From assembly GCF_008000815.1 (NCBI RefSeq), contig NZ_CP042806.1, forward strand, positions 1,674,001-1,738,000: a stretch of DNA of 64,000 bases, written 5' to 3'. The stretch comes from Terriglobus albidus (GTDB lineage: Bacteria > Acidobacteriota > Terriglobia > Terriglobales > Acidobacteriaceae). Shown one piece after another: positions 7,460 to 17,447 of this stretch (positions are counted from its first letter, which is position 1; the number at the start of each line of letters is the position of its first letter). The position numbers and the translations under genes are program-made. Below the pieces are notes generated by a model that was given only the letters and a program-made list of their open reading frames with translations, was not told the DNA's origin and ran no database searches.

Positions 7460-9697
7460 TTACTGCTCCTTTTTCTGTTCCAGTGGTTTACGGGCGAAGT
7501 AGTAGAGAGAGAAGGCCAGGAGTGCGAATCCAATCACCGAAACCCAGTCATTGTGAAGCGGGTTCGACTCTGGGAAGCGCCAGATCGTCGTCTCCTTCAG
7601 ATTCTCGTACAGTTTGACGCATACGCCCAGCAGACCGACGATTCCGCCAGCGGCAATTAATCCCGATGCATACAACGAACCCGAAGAAATCTCCTCCGAA
7701 GCCAGTTCATCGCCTGCGATTGGATTCGCAGCGCGGTGTTTCTCCAGCGCACGTTCCACCATCCAACGCACCAGACCCCCGACAAAGATCGCCAGTGTCG
7801 TTCCAATCGACAGATACGCACCCACAGCAAAGGTCAGCGAGCGGACGCCGAGCAGCTCCACCACGATCACCAGCGCCACGCCCAGCATCACCAGTCCCCA
7901 GGCCAGCTTGCGCGACAGAATGCCGTTGATGACCGTCGCCATCAGACGTCCCTGTGGCGCTGCCGCCTTCTCGCTGCCGATGCCCTGTACCCACTGGATC
8001 TCCGCCTGCCCTGTCGCAGGGTTATAGAGATACTTGCCATCCTCCAGCACCGACGATCCGATGGAGTTCAGCAGAATGTAGCTGCGGGTCCCTTCCAGCG
8101 GCTGCTTCGACTGGTGACCTGCGGCATCGTGGCTCATCACCTCGATATGCGTGCGGGTGAAGTTGCCGTTGCTGGAAACTCCCTGCGGTAACGCACCAAG
8201 ATCCAGCACGCGCGGCGTCGGCATCTTCTGAAAGGTCTCCAGGCCGGTGTTCATCGCATTCAGCGTGGCTCCGATGGAGAAGACTGAGACGATCACGCCA
8301 ACCATGATCGCCACCTGCTGCTTCCACGGAGTCGCTCCGATCAAGAAGCCGGTCTTCAGGTCCTGTGAGGTATCGCCCGCATTCGACGCCGCAATACAGA
8401 CAATGCCGCCAACCGTGATCGCCAGCGCTCCGAAGGCGGGCGCCGTCCATCCTTTTACCAGGAAGATTGCCGCTGTTGCCATCAGTGTTGCAATGGTCAT
8501 GCCGCTTACCGGGCTCGCCGACGAGCCGACGATACCCACGATGCGCGAACTCACCGTCACAAACAGAAATCCGAAGATCACCACCAGGATCGCCGCCGCG
8601 ATATTCGCCAGCAGACCCACCTGCGCTCCCGGCACCGGCTTCAACTGCAGGAACAACACCATCAGCACGACCAGCCCCACCGATCCCAGCCCGACCCACT
8701 TCATCGGAATGTCGTGTTCGACGCGGCTTGCCTTCTCCTCGTCCGAAACCGCAGCCGTATTTCCTTTCTTCCGGAAGCCCGCGGTCAACGCATTGACAAT
8801 CGTAGGAGCCGTTCGCAACAGCGTGATCAGGCCACTGCAGGCTACCGCTCCGGCGCCCATCGGACGAACATAGGTTCGCCACAGGTCCGAAGGCGACATC
8901 TGCATGATCGGCACCGTGCCGGGATAGAGCGGCCCCTGCAGATGTCCGCCGAAGAAGACGATCGCCGGCATCAGCACGAGCCACGAAAAAACGCCGCCGG
9001 CCAGCATGATCGCCGCCACGCGGATTCCGATGATGTAGCCGACTCCGAGGTATTCCGGTGTAACATCGGCGCGAATCGCCGATCCACGCAGCAGATGCTG
9101 AGGCCCATAATCGGGTTGATAGTTCGGCGTTCCCGGAAACAAACCAAAGAGGTTCTCATTCTGGAAGAGCGTGTAAATGCCACCCAGGCCAAGGCCAAGG
9201 AAGATCCGCGATGCGAAGCTTCCGCCTTTCTCGCCTGCGATCAGCACATCGGCGCACGCCGTTCCTTCGGGATAGGTCAGTGTGCCGTGCTCCTCCACGA
9301 TCAACTGCCGCCGCAGAGGAATCATGAACAATACACCAATCCATCCGCCGAAGAGCGCCAGCGCAAAGATGCGCGCAGCCTCCAGATCGAAGCCAAGAAA
9401 GATCAGTGCCGGCAAGGTAAAGATCACACCCGAGGCAATCGACTGCCCCGCGTTTCCCGTCGCCTGCACGATATTGTTCTCGAGGATCGATGACCGTCCG
9501 AAGGCGCGCAGAATCGAGATCGAGAGCACCGAGATGGGAATCGAAGCCGCGACTGTGAGTCCTGCTTTTAAGCCGACATAGACTGTGACCGCGCCGAAGA
9601 GCACACCAAAAAGCGCGCCGATCAACAGGGCGCGCAGAGTGAGTTCAGGACGGGTTTCGTTTGCAGGAACAAAGGGACGGAAGTTGTCGAGAGCCAT
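7460..9697 (-). CDS. OPT-family oligopeptide/metal-chelate transporter
   Basis: The 745-residue polytopic membrane protein starts MALDNFRPFVPANETRPELT and shows about 15 hydrophobic segments. Family stretches include VGLKAGLTVAASIPISVLSI, NNIVQATGNAGQSIASG and LTYPEGTACADVLIAGE. OPT proteins import small peptides or metal chelates by cation symport; the substrate cannot be assigned. A soluble loop of about 80 residues (around 485-565, with THIEVMSHDAAGHQSKQP) carries no recognised domain. It is the first gene of a two-gene unit with DUF2059. The ribosome site is weak. Confidence 0.9.
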   Translation of the reverse strand: MALDNFRPFVPANETRPELTLRALLIGALFGVLFGAVTVYVGLKAGLTVAASIPISVLSISILRAFGRSSILENNIVQATGNAGQSIASGVIFTLPALIFLGFDLEAARIFALALFGGWIGVLFMIPLRRQLIVEEHGTLTYPEGTACADVLIAGEKGGSFASRIFLGLGLGGIYTLFQNENLFGLFPGTPNYQPDYGPQHLLRGSAIRADVTPEYLGVGYIIGIRVAAIMLAGGVFSWLVLMPAIVFFGGHLQGPLYPGTVPIMQMSPSDLWRTYVRPMGAGAVACSGLITLLRTAPTIVNALTAGFRKKGNTAAVSDEEKASRVEHDIPMKWVGLGSVGLVVLMVLFLQLKPVPGAQVGLLANIAAAILVVIFGFLFVTVSSRIVGIVGSSASPVSGMTIATLMATAAIFLVKGWTAPAFGALAITVGGIVCIAASNAGDTSQDLKTGFLIGATPWKQQVAIMVGVIVSVFSIGATLNAMNTGLETFQKMPTPRVLDLGALPQGVSSNGNFTRTHIEVMSHDAAGHQSKQPLEGTRSYILLNSIGSSVLEDGKYLYNPATGQAEIQWVQGIGSEKAAAPQGRLMATVINGILSRKLAWGLVMLGVALVIVVELLGVRSLTFAVGAYLSIGTTLAIFVGGLVRWMVERALEKHRAANPIAGDELASEEISSGSLYASGLIAAGGIVGLLGVCVKLYENLKETTIWRFPESNPLHNDWVSVIGFALLAFSLYYFARKPLEQKKEQ

Positions 9698-9833
9698 CGA
9701 TGAGCAATCCTTATGTTGAGCAGGAGTGTATCAGCGAAGTCGATGGATCAATTCGGTTTGCTCGATGGACAGATGGTGTACGAAACAAATCTGTCGGTAT
9801 GAGGGCAAGTGATGCCGGCCTCGAACAGGTTGA

Positions 9834-10442
9834 TTAAATAGCTGGTGGCTCGCTCGTCGCTTTTGACAATAGCCATCTCTCCTGTATCCGAAGACGGAGA
9901 TGAACCGTAACCGTATATGCAATGGTCAGCAGCATCGGCCCGGTTATTGCGAGGCGGTTAACTATCCAGACGAGTGTTAGCGGATCCGTCGGACTCTGCC
10001 ATTCCAGCATGTAGTTCGAGAAGAAGTACTGCCAGCGAGTTATTCCCACGTTGCCGCCAAATACTGATTCTTCGTGCCCATGAAAGGAGAGGAAGCGCAG
10101 CAGAAAAATAGCCGTGGTTGGAGCCCATGCCCACAGGATGGGTCTGTGCCAGTTCCATTCATCAACTTCAGGTGCGGGCGCTCGGCGGAACCGCCCAAAC
10201 ATCACCCAGAAGACATCCACAACTCGATGTAGAGGGAAGAGACCCAGAAAGCAACCCCAGACAATCTGAAAGAGGAGATAGGTACGGGTATTGAAGAGCC
10301 CCAGGGGCTCGTGTATACGGCCTCCGCTTCGCAGCATCCACCACAATACGTAGCGGACCGGCGCTTCGACCTGGATCGCGACATAGGCAAGCAGCCAATA
10401 TCCCAACAACTTGAGACACCATAGGAACTGAGAACGGGTCAT
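9834..10442 (-). CDS. Membrane protein of unknown function
   Basis: The 202-residue product starts MTRSQFLWCLKLLGYWLL and has four to five hydrophobic segments separated by Trp- and Arg-rich loops (RRAPAPEVDEWNWHRPILW, SFHGHEESVFGG). I recognise no family. The start at 10442 places a hydrophobic helix at the N-terminus; a start nine codons upstream is possible. It stands alone: the OPT gene's promoter region lies downstream and comF is divergent. Trp-rich, few-segment proteins of this kind are often lineage-specific. Confidence 0.6.
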   Translation of the reverse strand: MTRSQFLWCLKLLGYWLLAYVAIQVEAPVRYVLWWMLRSGGRIHEPLGLFNTRTYLLFQIVWGCFLGLFPLHRVVDVFWVMFGRFRRAPAPEVDEWNWHRPILWAWAPTTAIFLLRFLSFHGHEESVFGGNVGITRWQYFFSNYMLEWQSPTDPLTLVWIVNRLAITGPMLLTIAYTVTVHLRLRIQERWLLSKATSEPPAI

Positions 10443-10611
10443 GTGTGGCCTCATTCTAAGTGCCTGCATCCTTGGTGGTTCCTATCTTTCTCAAGATATT
10501 GACTGGCGTTACCGCACAACCTATGGGTATACTGCGACCAACTGGCGCAAGATGTAACCTCTTTCAACCTGCGCCGGCCAATCGAGGTGCGTCTTCAGTC
10601 AGGCTGCGGAC

Positions 10612-11529
10612 ATGAAACTCGGTGTGGAACGGTGGCGCGCACGCGTCCGCTACCTGCGAAGTCACGTGCTTGGGCGAAGTGATGCGCCGCCCGGTCGAAA
10701 CCTGGCCGACAGCCTTTCCACCGTTCTTTTCCCCTCTGATTGCCGCGTGTGCCGCGAACCCCTGCTGCGCGCCTCCCGCGTGCCGGTCTGCGATGCCTGC
10801 CGCGGACTCCTGGTTCCCCAGACAATTTCCATGTGCGCCCTGTGCGGAGAAGCTCTTGGCTTTGAGTCGATCCGTCTTGAAGACGCTCCTTTGTGCAGAG
10901 TCTGCCGCTTCTCTCCGCCGCCCTTTGCCCAGGCCGTGGCCTTTGGTGAGTACACCGGAGCGCTGCGTGAAATGGTTGGGCTCTTCAAGTTCGAACGTGT
11001 GGCGGTGTTGTCGCGCCTGCTGGGCGAAAAGCTTGCCGAAGAGGTTCGGCAGATGCCTGGCCTCTCCCGCAACGCTATCGTCGTGCCGGTGCCGCTCTTC
11101 CGCAACCGCCTGACTGAGCGCGGTTTCAATCAGTCGTTACTTCTCGCCGAACAGGTCGTCCGTGTGCTGAATCGCCGCTACAACTTCCGCCTGCGCATCG
11201 CCGACGCGCTGCACCGCGTGAAATCGACGGAGAACCAGTACCTGCTCACGCCGCGCCAACGCCGGCAGAACCTTCGCGGGGCCTTCGCGGTCAGGGACAA
11301 AGCGGCTATCGCGGAAAAGGACGTTCTGCTGATCGACGACATTTACACCACCGGCGCTACCGCGCGCGAGTGCGCACGCATTCTGCGGCAGGAAGGTGCG
11401 GCCAGCGTATGCGTCGCCACGCTGGCTCGTACACAACGTGATGTGGCGGTGCCATGGACAGGATTAGTAAGACCCATGCAATCGATCGCGGGGACAGGGA
11501 GTTTGCAACAGAATCAGGGTTTGATCTAA
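10612..11529 (+). CDS. comF: ComF family phosphoribosyltransferase-like protein
   Basis: The 305-residue product has four CxxC pairs near the start (CRVC, CDAC, CALC, CRVC), the double zinc ribbon of ComF, and a phosphoribosyltransferase fold with the PRPP loop VLLIDDIYTTGATARECA. The segment VPVPLFRNRLTERGFNQS is also typical. ComF proteins take part in DNA uptake or recombination in competent bacteria, but the family is widespread in bacteria not known to be competent. The first 30 residues are Arg-rich and may be a mis-set start. The HNH gene follows after 21 bases. Confidence 0.88.
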   Translation: MKLGVERWRARVRYLRSHVLGRSDAPPGRNLADSLSTVLFPSDCRVCREPLLRASRVPVCDACRGLLVPQTISMCALCGEALGFESIRLEDAPLCRVCRFSPPPFAQAVAFGEYTGALREMVGLFKFERVAVLSRLLGEKLAEEVRQMPGLSRNAIVVPVPLFRNRLTERGFNQSLLLAEQVVRVLNRRYNFRLRIADALHRVKSTENQYLLTPRQRRQNLRGAFAVRDKAAIAEKDVLLIDDIYTTGATARECARILRQEGAASVCVATLARTQRDVAVPWTGLVRPMQSIAGTGSLQQNQGLI

Positions 11530-11550
11530 CGCAGCGGAGGAAACACACAA

Positions 11551-12168
11551 ATGCACGGCAAGGCGCGCAAGCAGAAATCACTGGCGAAGTGTCACACCAT
11601 GCAACACGGTCTGGGGCCGGCACATGCCCCGGAACGCACACGGGGATCCTCACCGCTGCAGACCCCTGTGCTGGTGCTCAACGCTTCGTATGAGCCGATC
11701 AACATCTGCGGTGCCCGCCGGGCCCTGGTGCTGGTGCTCAAGGGAGTCGCCCGCACCGAAGAGGCACAGGGAACTGAGCTGCACTCCGCCCGTGTAAAGG
11801 TGGAGATGCCCTCGGTCATCCGCCTTCTGGAGTACCGCCGCATCCCGCACCAGACCCGCGCCCTCTCGCGTAAGAACATCCTTCTGCGCGATCGCAATAC
11901 CTGCCAGTACTGTGGCATCGTGCTTACGGCGGGCGAACTCACGCTCGACCACGTCGTTCCGCGTTCTCGCGGCGGCGCCTCCACCTGGGAGAATCTGGTC
12001 GCCTGCTGCCACACCTGCAACCGCAGGAAGGGAAACTCGTTGCTGCACGAGCTCACGGACATGAAGTTGGCGCGTGAGCCCCGCCCCTTCAGCCTGCACA
12101 CCAGCCGGCACATCATGCGCATGATCGGCTCCAGTGATGCCAACTGGCGCAAGTATCTCTATTACTAG
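11551..12168 (+). CDS. HNH endonuclease family protein
   Basis: The 205-residue product has an N-terminal domain ([20 protein letters not shown]) and a C-terminal HNH domain: [39 protein letters not shown]. The two CxxC pairs bind structural zinc and the Asp-His of LDHV forms the catalytic centre. A GGAGG ribosome site lies 8 bases before the ATG at 11551. Such genes are common in acidobacteria and related phyla; the substrate is unknown. It may be co-transcribed with comF 21 bases upstream, which would suit a DNA-processing role, but that is inference. Confidence 0.88.
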   Translation: MHGKARKQKSLAKCHTMQHGLGPAHAPERTRGSSPLQTPVLVLNASYEPINICGARRALVLVLKGVARTEEAQGTELHSARVKVEMPSVIRLLEYRRIPHQTRALSRKNILLRDRNTCQYCGIVLTAGELTLDHVVPRSRGGASTWENLVACCHTCNRRKGNSLLHELTDMKLAREPRPFSLHTSRHIMRMIGSSDANWRKYLYY

Positions 12169-12229
12169 TCAGCTCACGCTGGCACCCACAGGCACCGGCC
12201 GCCGTCCTTTGCTACAATTGCAGAGGTAC

Positions 12230-12306
12230 GGCGGCTATAGTTCAGGGGTTAGAACGCGGGTCTGTGGCACCCGATGTCGAGGGTTCAAATCCCTCTAGCC
12301 GCCCCA
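12230..12306 (+). tRNA. tRNA-His (GTG)
   Basis: A full cloverleaf can be folded. The acceptor begins with the extra G-1 typical of tRNA-His, paired with C73. The anticodon stem CGGGT/ACCCG encloses CTGTGGC with anticodon GTG. The T arm is GAGGG-TTCAAAT-CCCTC, and CCA is encoded at 12304-12306. The DUF72 frame begins shortly after. Confidence 0.96.
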
Positions 12307-12338
12307 AACACACCTTTTCGTTGCGCGCCTTGAGCGAA

Positions 12339-13073
12339 TTGCCCATTTTCCCGCATACGCTTTACACAGGCAGCTCGGGCTGGGCCTATCCCACCTGGAA
12401 ACCAGGCTTCTATCCCGCCAAGACTCCCGCGAAACAGTTCCTCCCGTACTACGGGACCCGCTGTAACTCCGTGGAAGTGAACTATACCTTTCGCGCGCTG
12501 CCCACCAACGCCATGGTCTCCGGCTGGGTTGCTGCCGTGCCGGAGAATTTCCGTTTCAGCTTCAAAGCTCCTCAGACCATTACACACATCAAGCGCCTGC
12601 GCGACTGCAGCTCGATGGTCGATGCCTTCACCGGCTCCCTTGCACATGCCTACGCTGCGAAAAAGCTCGGCGTGCTGCTCTTTCAGCTTCCTCCGAACTT
12701 CAAGGCAGATCTCGACCGCCTCAACGCCTTTCTCGATCTGCCCACCCTGCGGGACTATCGCGTTGCCTTTGAGTTCCGCCACGAGAGCTGGTTTGCCGAT
12801 GCCACCTACGACGCCTTGCGCAGCCACAACGCGGCGCTCTGCGTCGCCGAAAGCGAAGACCTGGTCACGCCCGAGGTTCACACCGCGGCGGATTTCACCT
12901 TCTTCCGCCTACGCAATCCGGCACACTTCACTGCCGACGATCTGCCGCGTTACAAGACTCACTTCGCTGAGTTAACGCAGACGCGCGATGTCTTTGCTTA
13001 CTTCAAGCACGAGGATGAACCGGCAGGTGTGCTGGCGGCCGCCTCATTGCTGGAACAGGCGGCATCCCAGTGA
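12339..13073 (+). CDS. DUF72 family protein
   Basis: The product of about 244 residues has the DUF72 pattern: LYTGSSGWAYPTWKPGFYP at the start, NSVEVNYTFRALP, then FSFKAPQTITHIKRL and VAFEFRHESWF. These form a TIM-barrel-like fold of unknown activity. The open frame runs back into the tRNA-His gene, so the start must be one of three in-frame TTG codons at 12321, 12330 or 12339; I prefer 12339 because a GAG lies just upstream and the motif follows closely. The stop overlaps the GTG start of the next gene, so the two are translationally coupled. Confidence 0.85.
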   Translation: MPIFPHTLYTGSSGWAYPTWKPGFYPAKTPAKQFLPYYGTRCNSVEVNYTFRALPTNAMVSGWVAAVPENFRFSFKAPQTITHIKRLRDCSSMVDAFTGSLAHAYAAKKLGVLLFQLPPNFKADLDRLNAFLDLPTLRDYRVAFEFRHESWFADATYDALRSHNAALCVAESEDLVTPEVHTAADFTFFRLRNPAHFTADDLPRYKTHFAELTQTRDVFAYFKHEDEPAGVLAAASLLEQAASQ

Positions 13074-14071
13074 GTCACAGCAGGCACTTCAAACCGCGTC
13101 GCTGGGTGTGGCACGGCGATCTGCAGACGCTGGTCGGCAACTTCCTGAAGCGTGATCCGCACCTTCCCGCCTCGGAAGCCGCCTATATTCAGACCGAACC
13201 CGAGACACAGATCCTGTGCCACTGCAACTGGCAGCCATCTCCCGATGCTCCTCTGGCTATTCTGCTGCATGGTCTTGAAGGCTCTTCCGATTCGCAGTAC
13301 ATGCGTGGCAATGCGTCCAAGTTGTGGGCCGCTGGCTGGTCTGTTATCCGCATGAACATGCGCAACTGCGGCGGTACGGAGCACCTGACATCGACGCTCT
13401 ATCACTCCGGCCTTTCCATCGATATGCTGGAGGTTATGCGCTGGGCTGTCCGCACGCATGGCGCGCAGCGCATCAGCCTGATCGGCTACTCGATGGGCGG
13501 CAACATTGTGCTCAAGCTTGCTGGAGAACTCGCCGGCTCGATGCCCGAATTGCAGTCGATCGTCGGTGTCTCTCCCGCGATCGATCTCGGTCCCTCAGCC
13601 GATCGTCTTCACCAGGGCCGCAACCGTGTCTATGAGTGGAAGTTCCTGCGCGGTCTGCTGGCGCGCTATCAGCGGAAGTGTGAGCTCTTTCCGCGGATCT
13701 ACGACCCGTCACGAGCAAACAACGTTCGCTCAATCCGCGACTTCGATGAGCACGTGATGACGCCGTACTGCGGCTTCACCGGCGCGGACGATTACTATCA
13801 TCGCGCCGCGGCAGCCCGGGTTCTTGATCGCATCGTCGTACCGGCGCTGATCCTGCACGCCGCTGACGATCCCTTCATCCGCATTACACCGGAGACTCGC
13901 GCCGTCATTGCTGCAAACCCGAACATCACCTTCATCGAGACTGCTCACGGCGGCCACTGCGCCTTCCTTGCCGAGCCTGGTGAAAGTTACGATGGCTACT
14001 GGGCCGAGCACACAGCACTTGCCTTTCTGCAACAGCACGTGCACATCCCGCAGGAGGCACATGCTCGCTGA
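13070..14071 (+). CDS. Alpha/beta hydrolase, YheT family
   Basis: The 333-residue product has the alpha/beta-hydrolase core: oxyanion-side HGLEGSSDSQYMRG, nucleophile elbow GYSMGGN (Ser141), an acid residue in LHAADDPF, and a late His in TAHGGHCAF. The order and the motif RGCGGT-like MRNCGGTEH match the YheT esterase-like family. The start codon is GTG at 13070, overlapping the stop of DUF72 (GTGA). The next gene begins inside its last codons after an AGGAGG site. The substrate is not known. Confidence 0.88.
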   Translation: MSHSRHFKPRRWVWHGDLQTLVGNFLKRDPHLPASEAAYIQTEPETQILCHCNWQPSPDAPLAILLHGLEGSSDSQYMRGNASKLWAAGWSVIRMNMRNCGGTEHLTSTLYHSGLSIDMLEVMRWAVRTHGAQRISLIGYSMGGNIVLKLAGELAGSMPELQSIVGVSPAIDLGPSADRLHQGRNRVYEWKFLRGLLARYQRKCELFPRIYDPSRANNVRSIRDFDEHVMTPYCGFTGADDYYHRAAAARVLDRIVVPALILHAADDPFIRITPETRAVIAANPNITFIETAHGGHCAFLAEPGESYDGYWAEHTALAFLQQHVHIPQEAHAR

Positions 14072-14648
14072 GTGGTCGACCGAGACCGGGCAGCACGATC
14101 CGGTACTCGTCCTTCCCTGGCAGGCCGAAGGTTCGGCTCACGCCTTTGTAGATCTGCGGGATGATCCGGATGCGCTGGACTCGATTCCAGAGGCCGACGA
14201 CCACGCTGCCCTGCTGCATGCGCTGCGCTCGCTGAACGTCTCCCGCTCACCCGTCTACACTGCCAAGTGCGATGCCTGGGAGCTGGACGAAGCCGAACTC
14301 GATGCTCTGCGCATGGAGCTGCTGATCGACTCCGAAGACGCACCGCAGGGCTTCGCCAGCTACATCGATCTCCTCTGGCGTGACCGTAACGCCTTCCTCT
14401 CGCCGCACAAGCTGACACCGCTGCTCGACCGCCTGACTCGGCTTGCCGGCAAGCTGGAGCACCCGACGGCTAAGCTCGAGTTCATCCTTCGCCCCGCCGT
14501 CACCGACTTTGGCATGGTCCAGGAAGGCTACGCCGTCTCGCTCTATGTAAAGGCTGTTGGACAGGACGCAAACGACGCGTACCTTCACTGGGCAGACGCT
14601 CTGAGTGACGTCGTCGTTCTCATGCGCAGCAAAGACGCAATACCGTAG
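14061..14648 (+). CDS. Conserved hypothetical protein
   Basis: The 195-residue acidic, soluble product has no signal peptide or membrane segment. It starts MLAEWSTETGQHDPVLVLPW and contains DLLWRDRNAFLSPHKLTPLLDRLTRL in short helical pieces, then LEFILRPAVTDFGMVQEGY. I recognise no family. An AGGAGG site lies just before the ATG at 14061, and it overlaps the end of the YheT-type gene by 11 bases, so it is the third gene of a coupled unit (DUF72, YheT, this). Confidence 0.7.
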   Translation: MLAEWSTETGQHDPVLVLPWQAEGSAHAFVDLRDDPDALDSIPEADDHAALLHALRSLNVSRSPVYTAKCDAWELDEAELDALRMELLIDSEDAPQGFASYIDLLWRDRNAFLSPHKLTPLLDRLTRLAGKLEHPTAKLEFILRPAVTDFGMVQEGYAVSLYVKAVGQDANDAYLHWADALSDVVVLMRSKDAIP

Positions 14649-14852
14649 AGTCCTTCTCTGTATTCGGGCGCAGCTCGATTCGATTCATAAACTGTCCATC
14701 TCCGAACGCCGCTGCTCATGTTTGGTCACTCCTCCAGAGCCTTCTCCGATAAATATTGCTGAATTCGCGAGACTTAGCGCGTTTTGGATTGGTGATGGAA
14801 TTGCCTACAATTCCTCCGTCGATGTGTACGCCAAGGTTCGAGGACGGGACTT

Positions 14853-17285
14853 ATGTTCACGCTGTTTCACGATATTTCCTTCGCTCGCAGGCAGATCACC
14901 AAGCACCGCATCTACGCGCTCACGGCAATTGTTTCGATGGCGCTTGGGATCGGAGCGACCACTGCCGTTTATAGCGTGCTCTATGGAGTTCTGATCGACC
15001 CGTATCCCTACCGGGACGCTGGTCGAATTGCATTCGTTACCATCCAGAACAAGCAGGGCTTTGGCAGGGACATTCCGTTAACACTTTCTGAACTCGACCA
15101 ATTGCGTCAGGCTAAATCTGTCGAAGACGCATTTGCGCAAAACGATACCAGTATGGTGGCGACGGATACCGATATACCGCAGTCGGTCAAGGTTCTGGAG
15201 ATGACGGGGAACGGGCTCCAATTTCTGGGTGCACCTCCGGTGATGGGCCGCGTCTTTACTGCGTCTGAAGCTCCGGCGGGTGTAGCGCCTCCCCACGTGG
15301 CGGTCATCAGCTATTTGTTTTGGAAGAGCCACTTCTCATCCGATCCCGACGTCCTCGGCAAGGCCCTCGACCTCAATCACCAGAAGTACACCGTTATTGG
15401 AGTGGTTGGACCGCGCTTTACCTGGCACGATTCGAACATATATGTACCCATGCCGGCTGGTATGGATCCGAAGAGCCGGTTTCAGACGCTCATACGAATT
15501 CGGCCGGGGGTCTCGACCGCTGCGGCAGGCGGTGAGTTGGCCAGCTTCGTGGAGCAGGTGAGGCGCACTGAACCAACGCTGCTGCCACGTGACGGCTATC
15601 GCATCAAGGTGGACACCTTGAACGATTGGCTGCTCGGGCAATTCAAAGGCACGCTCGTTGTGCTGTTTGTGGCGGTCGCGTTGCTGCTTCTCATCGGCTG
15701 TGGCAACGTATCGATCCTGATGCTGGCCCGCGGAACCGCTCGATCGCAGGAAATCGCGACCCGCGTTGCCCTTGGAGCATCTCGCCACCGCATCGTGCAG
15801 CAACTGCTCACAGAGGCTGTCATCCTGTCAGTTGCGGGCGGTGTACTTGGCGTGGCTTTCGCACATCTTGCGATTCGCTTGATCACTGGTTTGATTCCGG
15901 AGTACTCCATCCCGCATGAAGTCGTGATAACCCTAAATACGCCGGTTCTTCTCTTCAGCGTCGCAGTCTCGGTCACGATTGGAATCCTGGCTGGACTCTC
16001 TCCGGCGTTGCAGTTTTCGAATCCTCGCATCAGCCAGATTATCGAGTCAGCGGGCTCGCGTAGCACGACGTCCCATGGTGCTCGGACCCGATCCGCGCTG
16101 ATCGTCGGACAGACAGCGCTCACCGTTCTGATGCTCGCCGGAGCGGGCGCCGCTATGCACAACTTTCTCCAGGCATACGCTGCCAAGCTTGGCTTCGACC
16201 CGCATCAGATTCTCACGCTACGGATCAATCTGCCAGACAGGTCGTTCCCCGCGTGGCAGGAACGGGTGAACTACTACGACGCTGTGATTGAGAAGATCAA
16301 AGCCACTCCGGGAGTGACGGCAGCTTCCATATCTGCAGTAGGCATTCCGCCCGATAGCAACTGGGTCCAGCCCGTGCAGATCGTGGGAACCGCTCCTGAT
16401 CGAAGCCGCACAAGTGGGGTGAATCTGATTGACTCCGATTACTTCTCGGTGCTTCACATCCCACTTCTCGAGGGCCGATTCCTGACGCGTGAGGAAGTTC
16501 TTCATGGTGCGAATCTGGCAGTGATCAGCAAGACCTTTGCCCAGCACTACTTCCCAGGCTCCGATCCAATCGGAAAACAAATAATCCCTGAGGAACTCTC
16601 GCGTGTTCCGCGCAATCTGCTGCAGGCGCCCAACTTGAACCAGCCCTTCCAGGTGATTGGCGTAGTTGGCGACGTACGCAATGCGGGGCTGCACCGGCCC
16701 ATACTGCCGCAGGCATATATACCGTCCTCTATCCTCGTCGGTCAGGGTATAAGCCTTCTCATTCGCACCACTAGCGACAATCCCTCGACGCTGCTTCACG
16801 CCATTAGCGCTAATATCCGTGATCTCAATCAGAATCAGGCGGTCAGCTTTGTCTATTCGCTCGATGAATATCTTTCCATGTTTGTCTGGTCACATGAGCG
16901 GTTTATTGCAGCTCTGTTCTCGGCCTTCTCTGTCATCGGGCTGGGTCTGGCCGTGATCGGCCTGGCCAGCGTGGTTGCATACTCTGTCGAGCAGCGAACT
17001 CGCGAATTTGGAATTCGTTCGGCCCTCGGTGCGTCGCGGCTCAATGTTCTGCTGCTCACGCTGACCTCAACAGCGCGCACCACAGGGCTCGGGGTCATTC
17101 TTGGTGTTCTCCTGAGCATCGGACTAAGTGATGCCGTACATCGCTGGACCGAGAGCAGTCTGCGTGATCCTTCTGTGCTCGCTGTTGTCGCTGGAGTTTT
17201 CCTGTTTGCTTCGGCAGTTGCATGTATATTCCCGGCGCGGCGAGCAACCCGTATCGACCCGGTGCTCGCATTGCGGGACAACTAA
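14853..17285 (+). CDS. MacB-like ABC transporter permease (large, duplicated type)
   Basis: The 810-residue product has an N-terminal membrane segment (IYALTAIVSMALGIGATTAV), a long MacB-type periplasmic domain, three FtsX segments (about 265-390), a second periplasmic domain (460-670) and a C-terminal FtsX block (about 690-800). It therefore carries two copies of the MacB permease unit. This matches the large acidobacterial ABC permease family that occurs without an ATPase gene. RSQEIATRVALGASRHRI and RTREFGIRSALGASRLNV are the paired cytoplasmic motifs. No ATPase or PadR regulator is adjacent here. The likely role is export or a mechanotransmission step. Confidence 0.88.
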   Translation: MFTLFHDISFARRQITKHRIYALTAIVSMALGIGATTAVYSVLYGVLIDPYPYRDAGRIAFVTIQNKQGFGRDIPLTLSELDQLRQAKSVEDAFAQNDTSMVATDTDIPQSVKVLEMTGNGLQFLGAPPVMGRVFTASEAPAGVAPPHVAVISYLFWKSHFSSDPDVLGKALDLNHQKYTVIGVVGPRFTWHDSNIYVPMPAGMDPKSRFQTLIRIRPGVSTAAAGGELASFVEQVRRTEPTLLPRDGYRIKVDTLNDWLLGQFKGTLVVLFVAVALLLLIGCGNVSILMLARGTARSQEIATRVALGASRHRIVQQLLTEAVILSVAGGVLGVAFAHLAIRLITGLIPEYSIPHEVVITLNTPVLLFSVAVSVTIGILAGLSPALQFSNPRISQIIESAGSRSTTSHGARTRSALIVGQTALTVLMLAGAGAAMHNFLQAYAAKLGFDPHQILTLRINLPDRSFPAWQERVNYYDAVIEKIKATPGVTAASISAVGIPPDSNWVQPVQIVGTAPDRSRTSGVNLIDSDYFSVLHIPLLEGRFLTREEVLHGANLAVISKTFAQHYFPGSDPIGKQIIPEELSRVPRNLLQAPNLNQPFQVIGVVGDVRNAGLHRPILPQAYIPSSILVGQGISLLIRTTSDNPSTLLHAISANIRDLNQNQAVSFVYSLDEYLSMFVWSHERFIAALFSAFSVIGLGLAVIGLASVVAYSVEQRTREFGIRSALGASRLNVLLLTLTSTARTTGLGVILGVLLSIGLSDAVHRWTESSLRDPSVLAVVAGVFLFASAVACIFPARRATRIDPVLALRDN

Positions 17286-17447
17286 TTGGCGTAAGGAAGC
17301 CCCTCCAGGTAATTCATCGATTCTGGATCTCTAAATTCTCAATGAGTACATTGCCTTGGCCGACCTACGATACGAATCAGCTTTCGGGACGACAGACAAA
17401 TGGGTCTTAGCTTGCCGAGGTATCAGTCACTATTCCGGTAGACTAAG

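Noticed and set aside
7954-9493. Large open frames on the plus strand opposite the OPT transporter
   Set aside because: Antisense shadows of a membrane-protein gene; they have no ribosome site and a skewed Arg/Pro/Ser composition.
12264-12338. GTG start inside tRNA-His for the DUF72 gene
   Set aside because: Translation from 12264 would run through a functional tRNA and adds residues not found in the family; TTG at 12339 or nearby is more likely.
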